Below are positions 21,991-30,000 of a DNA stretch of 30,000 nt, piece after piece (the first letter of the stretch is position 1; every line of letters begins with the position of its first letter). The translations under genes were made by a program, and so were the position numbers. A model generated the notes under the pieces. The model searched no databases. It worked only from the letters and a program-made list of their open reading frames with translations, and had not been told where the DNA came from. The stretch comes from Trachelipus rathkii (lineage: Eukaryota > Arthropoda > Malacostraca > Isopoda > Trachelipodidae), in the NCBI GenBank assembly GCA_015478945.1, contig JABUQX010057170.1:1-30000 (forward strand). The letters run 5' to 3'.

Positions 21991-22430
21991 TTGAGGGAAA
22001 TAATATATAATTATATAGTATATGTAATCGTATAATATATCGTTACGTGACATCATGACTCAATGGCGATCGTATAAGGATATTTATTCAATTGTATCAA
22101 TTATATGATATGTACATACCAATATCGTAATTAAAGTTAAGAGGCTGTGAAATTCACCATCTTCTAAATCTTTTTATTCATAAAATATATAAATATTTAG
22201 AGTAATATATGTATTGATCTATTTATTTTGGTTCTAGGAATTTATGTTATGCTGTTCCTTCTTTCAATTTATATAATGAACGATCGGAGGATCATTTTAT
22301 TACAACCCACATCAAGAGACATATAAGGATATTTGTAATATGACTCAGTCTTATTAGTTTAAATATAATATATATGCGCTTATAGTTTTGTTTTATCTTA
22401 AGAGTAAGGATAATTTTTTATAAATTGCTG
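21991..22430. other. AT-rich stretch
   Basis: A/T-rich DNA with no open frame or defined motif. Confidence 0.65.
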
Positions 22431-22587
22431 ACCTTATCTGCATGGTTGTTGGTTTGGGTGGGCGACTAAGCATCGTATGGTTTACCGTCGACGTTTTCCG
22501 AGTCTTGTATAAATTTGGGCGCTATCTTCGCACTAGTTTCTGTTCTTGAATAATTGGTGATCAAAAGACTCGCCTTATACCCCATTT

Positions 22588-22840
22588 ACTTGTTCTTCAT
22601 ATTTGGGGTTTTGACCCTCATGTTGCTGGGCTTCTTCATATTTGAGGATCAACCTGAAGCCCAGCAGTCTTGTTTTTATATTCTTCATGCGCATTTTCTT
22701 TTGTTTTTAGGTTGTCATAACAGGGTTGTGATGGAGTCTCGCTGATTCTCTCCATGTCGTTACTAATACTGTGGATTATAAGTGGTATTAATTCTTTAAT
22801 ATTGGGCTTTCATATGAGTTGCTTGTTCTGGCTAATGATA
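22588..22840 (+). repeat. Second cluster of family B hairpin units
   Basis: ACTTGTTCTTCATATTTGGGG at 22588-22608 is followed by GGGT (22606-22609), a 4-nt loop and ACCC (22614-22617). A second box is carried in the loop of the 11-bp inverted repeat at 22624-22666. TTCTTTAATATTGGGC at 22792-22807 and TTGCTTGTTCTG near 22819 are further partial copies. The 63-codon frame 22554-22745 overlaps these repeats and is probably incidental. Confidence 0.55.
22624..22666. repeat. 11-bp perfect inverted repeat
   Basis: TGCTGGGCTTC (22624-22634) and GAAGCCCAGCA (22656-22666) are exact reverse complements around a 21-nt loop. The loop contains TTCATATTTGAGG, a variant of the family B box. The stem is GC-rich and would be stable as RNA. 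There is no trailing T-run as in a bacterial terminator. Confidence 0.75.
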
Positions 22841-22885
22841 TGTTATTTTCTTTCTCCTCTATTCAGGAGGTATGAGAAGACAATG
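22840..22885 (+). repeat. Partial third copy of the repeat A acceptor region
   Basis: A pyrimidine tract ending CTATTCAG (22866) followed by GAGGTATGAGAAGACAATG resembles TTTTTCAG-GAGGATAGACAATTG of repeat A copy 1 and TTTTTCAG-GAGTATATGTGAGAC of copy 2. Only about 40 bases are alignable. No GTAAGTA donor lies at the matching distance upstream. Confidence 0.4.
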
Positions 22886-23850
22886 TGAATAGAACATGTA
22901 AGGAAGAGGAGGAGCGGACTCGGCGCAGGGTGTTGGCTTTTTATGGATTATGAAGGCATCTGAACTTCACGCATATTAACAATTGAGGTTGGTTTATTAG
23001 GTGAAAGCAGCAGCGTTGCTGAGAGTTTTGCTTCTTATCTAATAGTTCGGGAGGTGGAAGATGACCCGCACATGGTGCGTTCTGTATCTTTAAATGAGCA
23101 CATAAGTATGTCAAGTACGTCGTCTGATTCTAGTTTTACAGATAATCGATAAGTTCAAACTGTGATGATTCTCTTAAATTGATAAGAGTTTGAGGGTTAT
23201 GTTCTAGTGTGATACAATGGGGTGCCCTACCCGATTCTGTTTCAATAATATGGGATGTGTAAAACCCCCTTGCTTTGATCTTTATTAATTTGGGTCAGTT
23301 TGGAACCCGATACTATCTTTAACTACTATTGTCAGTTTACGTTGCTTCAACCCTTGGGTTTCAGCGATACCAGTGTATGCTGGTTCTTATAGATGGACGA
23401 TTGCAGAAATCATTGGGACTTATATATGATTGTGACTAAGTATTAGTAGTGGAGTAATATTACTATGATATCAAGTATTACAGGGAGGTATCTATTATTA
23501 TGGAAGGATTAATCATATCCTTCGTCAGAGATTAAGTAAGTGGACTCTCTACTATCTTTAAATCACACTTAAAGGATAGAATAGCCACTCTGAGAAATTA
23601 TGTAAGAGGGACTTATCACTTTTAATATGAGTTCTAAATCTACTTCCAACGTTACTAAATTTCTTAGTGGGGCCCTACCTCGCTGATTGTGGGTTATCTT
23701 TGTCGGGCGAGTGCTGTTCCCTTTGTCTCAATCCTCTCCAGGGCCCCGGTTGTTTTCTGAAATACATTGAGGAATTCCCCGACTCTCCCCTTCGTTTACG
23801 GAATCTCTCTTGGGGAGCTAACATCCGGAACTTCCTCTAAGTATGTGCCT
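22886..23850. other. Mixed-composition stretch without genes
   Basis: One family B-like unit at 23281-23308 (TTTATTAATTTGGGT, with GGGT at 23292-23295 and ACCC at 23305-23308) is the only structure seen. GGGGCCCTAC at 23669 repeats the word at 18761. Confidence 0.5.
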
Positions 23851-23852
23851 AG

Positions 23853-24116
23853 GTGGCTGCTTTGGAGTATCTGCGCTGGTTTGCGCCGCTCCAAACCCCT
23901 TGGCAGCACACCTCCGAGCTGGCCTGTTTTGGGGATTTCTTTGAGTATCATGAAGCTTTTCAACGTGAAGCTAATGCTATACGTATGAATGTTGTGAGTT
24001 TATTGTTCTCCCTTGGGGGGTTCTGTGAATCTCATGTATGCTTTGTTGGTGGGTGGCTTGGCGGTTCCTCCTCATTATTGGGGTTTTATGTTTACCGCCC
24101 TGATTCTGTTGAATAG
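23853..24116 (+). other. Unassigned open frame of 87 codons
   Basis: Begins at GTG (23853) directly after an in-frame TAG and ends at TAG. The first 50 residues have a balanced, protein-like composition including Trp, His, Glu and Arg (for example EYLRWFAP and FFEYHEAFQREANAIR). The remainder is hydrophobic and Gly-rich. An overlapping frame (23767-23988) and a minus-strand frame (23977-24240) compete. No family recognised; length alone gives no support. Confidence 0.15.
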
Positions 24117-24240
24117 CGTAATAATTGTAAGAGTCCACAACGATAGGTAATGTATCTAACCTCTTTTCATATGGTACGGGGTTGATGCCCTGACATATTT
24201 TGCTTGGTCCTTTTCTCTTTTGATTTTGGCGAAGTGACAT

Positions 24241-25178
24241 CTGTAAACCCCTGAATCTGCCGGATGGAGTTCATTATTTCTATTGCGTCAGAGGGTCTCT
24301 TGTTGCTGGCTTTCTAAGGCTCAACTGCCTCCATAGAATTGCTTCTCGCTTACTTGCTGCTCCTGGAATTCCCTACCGTTGTTACGCGATTTTGCGTGTA
24401 CTCAATGGTAGAATAGGTCAGCCGTGCGACACGGCCCTGTCTAATTATTAAACTGGAATTACTTGTGGTATATTACCGTGTGGGTCAAATAGTGGAGCTT
24501 GATAGAGGTCACTATGGGTGGTCAGGACCAGTGTTTGAAACTTGTGAAAGTTGAGTATTAGACAATTAACTATTGAGCCTCAGTTTTCTTCATAGTTCTT
24601 TGGAACATCATTTGGGTGGATTGTCACTACTAAGGACACACACACGTATGAAAACTTGTATGCTTGCGGGGGTCATTCATCAAAGGTCTAGCAGCAGAGG
24701 GGAATAAACCATTCAGGCACATTGAACGCATAGCTTCTTGGAGATTAGGTTAAATATTAGATAATAAGAATTTGATCTATTTAATATCATCTATAACGAG
24801 TAGAGAGGGAAATATACTAACGTGAGATAAATGAGGGATCTAGGAAAGAAAATTATAATATTATACAAACGATATAGGTTTCACCTGTGATGTCTAGGAA
24901 AATAAATATATAGAATCTTGCGTCATCTTACAAGAAATCACGTGTAGGAGAAAAAAATATATTCTGCAGATTAATTAACTTGAAACTTGAGTTATTCTAC
25001 CTTATTTGTCACTTATGTTAGGGCGATACTGGGAGGGGCCCGATCAAAACGTAGAATGGGAAGATTCTACGGGGACATGTTCGGGGGGGAGGGGGAGTCT
25101 TTAAACTGTAGAGAGCTTACTTAGGCTGTGCCTAAAGGTTTCATTTGATAATGTGGGTATACCGCTAAAAGCCACATT
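24241..25178. other. Mixed-composition stretch without features
   Basis: No open frame worth listing, no RNA gene, no repeat. A short G-rich run lies near 25084-25098. Confidence 0.6.
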
Positions 25179-25211
25179 TCTCGTTCTTATATTGGGTGAT
25201 AATTTGACCCA
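25179..25211 (+). repeat. Family B hairpin unit
   Basis: TCTCGTTCTTATATT (25179-25193) runs into TGGGT (25193-25197), a 9-nt loop and ACCCA (25207-25211). It is one of the cleanest examples of box plus stem. Confidence 0.55.
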
Positions 25212-26535
25212 CGTGCATGGTTCCATTTCGTACTCGACGGTCCTGGACCCATAAAGCGTACCATTTGGAGCCTTCGAAATTAAACTGCATTGGCTATAAA
25301 CATGTGTTTTCCACAAGTATTTCTGTGTTTTTTGCGTATTAACATTTGGGATTGTGCTCTTCGAGTGACTCGAACGAGCACAAGCATAGTGGAGTGGCAA
25401 CTTTTGTTATTCTGGCTGCAGGTTAAGCCTCTGGTTTTTACCTTACATGGGGATTTAATGTGAGGATGAAGGATGAAATAGATTAGTTAGATGGGTAACA
25501 GTGACTTGAGCGATTGGTGATATGTATGGCACTCTGAATACGAGGTAGGGGTTCAGGTGCCCATTGGCTAGGAGGTTCTTGTCTCAGTATTGTTGGGTAA
25601 ACAAGGAAGTTAGAATCCCAAAGACTGGCGTTGTGTGTGTAGGTTGGTTGTTCCTTTCTATGGGAGAGTAGAATTAACAAGCACGAAGAAAAAAGAGTAT
25701 GTGGATGCAGCTTCTGCCAATACCATGGATTTTTGTGGTGCACGTATCTGAATCATATAGGTGCGGTGGAGGTTTAGGATACAAAGACGTACAAACGTGG
25801 AACACAAGATCGGCATTAGAAAGTGTTTCATTTTGTTTTGCGATTGCATTATAAGATAGCAGGGGAAAGGTTCCATATGAAGAACAGGGTAGAATACCCC
25901 CGTGCTATGGCTTTTTTCTTATATTAGAATCCTTGCTGAAAGCGAGAGAGGTTCCTTATACTAGACAAACCCGTTAATTGCTGATAATCAGCACTAATAT
26001 TATGCTATTTTTGTTTACTTTTATTCTAGTACACCATAGACTCTCAGACGGTTGTGGGTCGCCGTCGCCTGTTAGGTATGGATCAGGTGGTAGCTGCATT
26101 GACTGCAGGCATTTCGCACAGGGTAAGCTCAACGCCAATTTGTGCTTCGTTCTCCCATATCATATTCGGCGAAAGCATAAGGTAATAGAGTTACTGTTAT
26201 ATATGTTGATCACGCTCGTGAGAAAACAAGGGTTCTACTAATGAATACCATAATCCTATCTCTACTTCAGTTATTAATCCTCATCACTCTGAGTAAAATA
26301 CAGATCATAAGGTAATATCGAGGTTAAGACAAACACGGTAATTACTCTCTCGTCTTTTCTAGGGCCAGAATCACTTCTCTACATATATACTGTATAAAAA
26401 CGTGTGATCGTAACTGACTCTGATGACATCAGACTTAGCTCTAAGAATATGTCATAGATATCTAATATGGTAATCAGTATACCTTTGGGTCAATGTTATT
26501 GATATTCTATAGTGGGGAATAGATCCTTAGAGTAT
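25212..26535. other. Mixed-composition stretch without assignable genes
   Basis: Minus-strand frames at 25101-25400, 25483-25743 and 25658-25876 and a plus frame at 25978-26241 (87 codons) are all unrecognised and within chance length. A small palindrome, TCTGATG-A-CATCAGA, lies at 26419-26433. Confidence 0.5.
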
Positions 26536-26568
26536 TAACTATCTCTTTCCATCTCTATCCTTACCAGG

Positions 26569-27063
26569 ATGCTTAACCGCAATATACCCTCGTCATCACA
26601 TCGTTTTCAATTCAGTCCCGTCTGTTATAATCGTTATGCCGAATATTCATGCACTTCATCATCTGAAGTACAGTCAGTATGTATACTGGTAGTCAGTGCA
26701 TATATTATTGTAATACACGTATTCTCCGTTTCTGTGACTCGTCTAAGGATCCAATTCTATAAATCTACAGTGACTACTCTATCGAATATCTACTTTCATA
26801 TTCTACTGAGGCCCAATGGCGTAAAGAAGAATCCATGGATTAACTTTCTCGCGCATGCCCATTTTGGCTTTCTGCGTTGCTTGTTTCTGGGCTACTTGGT
26901 CCTCCGTCCCACCTTTCCCCTTGCAGTTCTCCGATCAGGGGTGCTTGTGATGAAACCAGGCAGAATAGGGCTGGCGCAGTGGGTTCCTTTGATGGAAGAG
27001 AGGTATCCACTTGACGATCACCGAGAGTCAGGCTGCAGCTTTAGTGAATCGGTGATAACATAG
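26569..27063 (+). other. Longest open frame in the window, 164 codons, unassigned
   Basis: Starts at ATG 26569 and ends at TAG 27061-27063; the frame is open back to 26539. The N-terminal third is Ser/Tyr-rich, residues ~43-60 form a hydrophobic stretch, ~90-125 another (FLRCLFLGYLVL), and the last ~35 residues are hydrophilic and charged, with MEERYPLDDHRES. I recognise no domain. No ribosome-binding site is evident upstream. It overlaps no other feature except a small inverted repeat at its 3' end. Its length is close to what chance alone gives for 30 kb, so it may be non-coding. If anything here is translated, this is the first candidate. Confidence 0.2.
27017..27056. repeat. 8-bp inverted repeat at the 3' end of the longest open frame
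   Basis: ATCACCGA (27017-27024) and TCGGTGAT (27049-27056) pair perfectly across 24 nt, ending four bases before the stop codon. There is no downstream T-run, so a terminator call is not supported. Confidence 0.45.
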
Positions 27064-27840
27064 CTCTTTGCTCGGACACGTGTGGGTGTATGTGGGCGAA
27101 GTTATGAAATATTCATTATGTTATCAGAGACTATAATTGGTGGGGAGCTCCTCGTGCACGGCATATAAAGATCAATATACTGTAGTTCCGCTCGCGCCGG
27201 AGCAGATTTATTAATCCAGAATATGGGGGGGACAGAAAGATGGTTTTCCATTGTTTGGAGTTAAACCGCAGGTATATTGAAGCCTGTGTCTCCCGTCGCG
27301 GAGGTGAGAGTTATATGAAAGTGGTGGATTATGCGGGTAACTCATAGTCCTGGCGCGTTCTTTTTCTCTTTGGGGTGCACGTGCCCCCGCGACTTGTTTT
27401 CTTGGTATTCTTATGATTCAGTCTCTGTTAGCGTGCTCATCAGAGGCGAATGCACTTGAACCATGACATTGTGTTGTATCGTGATAGGGTATTTGAATTT
27501 GAGGTAATGTAATGATAGAAAGCAACCAACAATATTAACAGCCCACCATCATGTTCTTCTCAGGATTCATATCCCTACTAATAAGGGAGTAAGTACACAA
27601 AACGGTAAGAGACCAACGTGCTTTTTTTCCTTTATATTGGGTAATTGTGCAACCAGTTACGTTGCTAACCGATACTTGGGTCAGTTTTCGTTTACATCTT
27701 AAACATTGGTTAAAATCAAACAGTAAGAATTCACTAAGCTGTTATGCTTGTTCTGTATATAGAAGTTATGAGTCGAATGTGCCCGAGCGGACCTATTGGG
27801 GGAATCCCCTCTATCAGTGATCGTCATCATATCATCATTT
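27064..27840. other. Mixed-composition stretch with one hairpin-family unit
   Basis: A weak family B unit lies at 27621-27654 (TTTCCTTTATATTGGGT, with GGT/ACC pairing). Otherwise no gene or RNA is recognised. Confidence 0.5.
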
Positions 27841-28080
27841 ACATCTCAATGATATAGTACTCAGATCATTAACTTTCTATATAATATCTATATAATTAGT
27901 AATATAATAATAGCTACTGAGGTCCTTTTAATATAGAGCTACAATCATCTATTCTATTAGATATTGGGAGTTAGAAATTCTGGTAGAGGATTAAATTAAA
28001 GAAAGGATAATCAATACGAAGGGAGTTAATATATTCATCACGCTCAATATCATATCAAATGGATTTAATATAATTCTTTA
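27841..28080. other. AT-rich stretch
   Basis: A/T-rich DNA with no defined motif. The open frame described next begins within it. Confidence 0.6.
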
Positions 28081-28369
28081 TAAAGTGGACCATGAAACTA
28101 AATCGGGGCGTTGGGGGAAGTCATATATTGTGGCGGTGAAAGGGTGTAAACATGTCAAGTCGGGAATAAACATTTGTGCGAGAACAAGAAAATTTATTGG
28201 GCACTGTGATACGCTGCTGTATGGGCCGTACATTACTTTTGGGGTAATTTGGGCGAATTTCACTCGTTATACTCCTTTCTCATTTTACTTGATTTTTCCA
28301 ATATTGGCCGCGCCTACTTTTGACCCCCATTGTCCTTGGTTTTTCTTCTTTCTTAATGCGGCAACCTGA
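27995..28369 (+). other. Unassigned open frame, extendable if TGA is sense
   Basis: Stop-free from 27995 to TGA at 28367-28369; GTG at 28085 would give 94 codons. The peptide has a basic, Lys/Arg/Cys-containing first part and a strongly hydrophobic, Phe-rich second part (VIWANF, FSFYLIFPILAAP). If TGA is read as tryptophan, as in many mitochondria, the frame continues through TGAs at 28367, 28442 and 28502 to a TAG at 28517-28519, 174 codons in all. No family recognised, and this length is not improbable under that code. Confidence 0.15.
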
Positions 28370-29000
28370 AAACTCCCCGCCCTTGCTGCATGTTCCGTAT
28401 ATAGATGTTTCCATGTTTGTCTTGTTTTTTTCCTATGTCCGTGAACGCCCAACGTGTCTGTCCTTTCTCTGGTTCAAAATGTTAACCTTTTGATGGCGAG
28501 ATGAATCAACAGGACTTAGTGATGACGAGGTCTTGTCATCTTCGTCAGACTTGAAAGTGGTTATGGGGTTGTTCGTTATTGTTTAAGAGTTTATTGGTGA
28601 AAAGAACAGCCCGACCCGGATAAAATATACAGGTGAGTCTTCGCAGGTATCTAGCTGAGGTATTCTCTCTTGTTATAGTATATTGGGGTCTGAAAAATGA
28701 AACTTCCAAGCTCTTTTACTTTATGATTTGTGCAGTCATACTATGTTTCTTTACCATAAGGAAAGTCATGTAGAAACTCAATTGTTTGTTCTTTAATAAT
28801 GGGGTACACTAACCCAGTAATATGATTGAGTTCTTCTATACAAAACATAGGGCAAAGTAGACCCACGAATATCTTGGGTCTTTGAACAACCAGTATTGCT
28901 TCATATTATGTTGTTCTTTTCTATAACATTTGAGTATGATCAAATTGACATCTTGATGAGTACGTGATTAGGTTTCTTTTAGCTTATGCCAGATTACATA
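28370..29000 (+). repeat. Mixed stretch with family B hairpin units at 28781-28881
   Basis: ATTGTTTGTTCTTTAATAAT (28781-28800) is followed by GGGT (28802-28805), a 6-nt loop and ACCC (28812-28815). Further on AGACCCA (28859-28865) and TGGGTCT (28875-28881) form a perfect 7-bp stem with a 9-nt loop, preceded by TTCTTCTATAC. No gene recognised. Confidence 0.5.
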
Positions 29001-29200
29001 GGGGATATATTTATATGATCATATATATATATATAATAAATAGCTAGTAATATAATTGTTCTTAATATAGTTTTACTATATAATATAGATATATATAAGC
29101 TAGAGTAGGCTGTATAATTATGAATATATAGATCTTAATATAATTGTATATAATATTCTGTCTTAATATTATATTATATATAAGTATTAGAAAGCTAATT
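29001..29200. repeat. AT-rich low-complexity tract
   Basis: TA-rich words. It precedes repeat C copy 2, just as an AT tract precedes copy 1. Confidence 0.8.
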
Positions 29201-29213
29201 TTTATCTATGTTG

Positions 29214-29326
29214 GGCACCGGCCTAACTCGATGAGAATTATGTAACTTTTTCAGAGTCTATTGGTAAAAATTTGGCTTCTGCTTGTTGCTTTGTTCTGTT
29301 GAGGTAATAAATTAGGATCACGTACC
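29214..29326 (+). repeat. Repeat C, copy 2
   Basis: The partner of 7305-7427. Order of conserved words: CACCGGCC, CGATGAGAATT, ACTTTTTCAGAGT, GGCTTCTGCTTGTTGC, CACGTACC. It lacks the AT insert of copy 1. Both copies begin with a short GC-rich word just after an AT tract. Confidence 0.65.
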
Positions 29327-30000
29327 CATTTACTAGTTTTCCTTCATACCTGGGAGGTCTAGATTGTGTACCCCAGATGACTGGTACTATTATAAAAATT
29401 GGAAGAACTAATCTTGCATTGTTGAAAGTTCTTTTTTTCTTTCAAGTGTGTGCTGTAGTTTTTTTAACAATTGGAGGGATCTCGGTGACCCTAAGATAAC
29501 AGCTCTGTTCTTATTAATGATTAGGTATACTATGTTTATCGAAAAGCCAGCTTGCTTTGAATTTTTCCATTAGGGGTATGCGTTGAACCTCTAAGATATG
29601 CTGTAATCTTTTAACTAGTGGGAAGGAAGTGACGTGCTACAGCCTGCCTTGTGTTAACTTTAAATTGTAACAACAAGTCTCTTTGTTTCTTTCAATAGGA
29701 GTCATGCTTCATGAAAATCCAGTTGTTTGTTCACTTTATAAATGAGGGTTAACCTAACCCCAAGTCAATGCTTGTTATATGTTATGAATATAAGGAGCCT
29801 CAGCTAGAACAAACACCCAAAGTCTAGCTTTTCTTGATACCTTGCTAGTCTGTTGAACCCAGATTACTGACTTTACATACTTGATCCAAGTTTCTTTTTC
29901 TATAAACAATTCAATCGTTGAAGACTAAACTCGCTTGTTCTTATTGCAGTTTTCCAGATACAGATCACCGGTTGAGGAAAATATATTGGAGACGTAATAA
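29327..30000 (+). repeat. Right-end stretch with family B units
   Basis: The clearest unit is AGTTGTTTGTTCACTTTATAAA (29721-29742), with GGGTTA (29746-29751), a 3-nt loop and TAACCC (29755-29760). Other looser copies of TTTGTTCTTT and CTTGTTCTTATT occur, for example near 29933. No gene or RNA recognised. The series may continue beyond the window. Confidence 0.5.

Noticed and set aside
27017..27056. Intrinsic terminator for the 164-codon frame
   Set aside because: The stem lies inside the frame, has a 24-nt loop and is not followed by a T-run.
1..30000. rRNA genes
   Set aside because: The universally conserved small- and large-subunit core words were looked for by eye and not found; a profile search would be needed to exclude fragmented rRNA.

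Overview
No gene in this 30 kb window can be assigned a product. The longest ATG-initiated open frame is 164 codons. That is about what a random sequence of this length gives by chance (roughly 21 codons mean spacing between stops, six frames, expected maximum near 160-170; my own estimate). I found no recognisable protein family, no rRNA core motif, no convincing tRNA, no CRISPR array and no transposon with credible ends. The sequence is mostly AT-rich and falls into long blocks with strong strand-asymmetric composition. It resembles non-coding AT-rich organellar or nuclear DNA of a eukaryote. The spliceosomal-intron-like signals and GC clusters embedded in AT tracts fit that weakly. A degraded, error-rich or artificially generated sequence is an equally serious explanation. 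No taxon can be named.

Layout: G/T-rich DNA (1-1300), a (TA)n tract (1301-1705), repeat A copy 1 (1726-2276), a long purine-rich, C-poor block (2277-6870), an AT tract (6871-7300), repeat C copy 1 leading into a cluster of degenerate TTGTTCTTTATATT hairpin units (7305-7960), an extreme G/T then G-rich island (8161-8703), a second purine-rich block (9060-10030), repeat A copy 2 (10041-10602), and an AT tract carrying a GC-rich palindrome (10603-10960). After mixed DNA, 12420-16920 is mainly AT-rich and locally T-rich. From 16920 on, mixed-composition DNA alternates with AT tracts at 19080-19420, 20440-20910, 21990-22430, 27840-28080 and 29000-29200. Further hairpin units of the same family occur at 22588-22840, 23281, 25179, 27621 and 28781-28881, and at the right end, where a second copy of repeat C again precedes such units.

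The real structure is repetitive and palindromic rather than coding. (i) A ~560 bp element is present twice in direct orientation, with a conserved GTAAGTA...TTTTTCAG pair and a reading frame that stays open in both copies. (ii) A dispersed, single-orientation family consists of a pyrimidine-rich box plus a short stem, and the stem pairs change together between copies. (iii) A ~120 bp repeat is present at both ends of the second family's range. (iv) Several inverted repeats are unlikely by chance, above all a 13-bp perfect palindrome at 6143-6169. No operon or pathway can be inferred.
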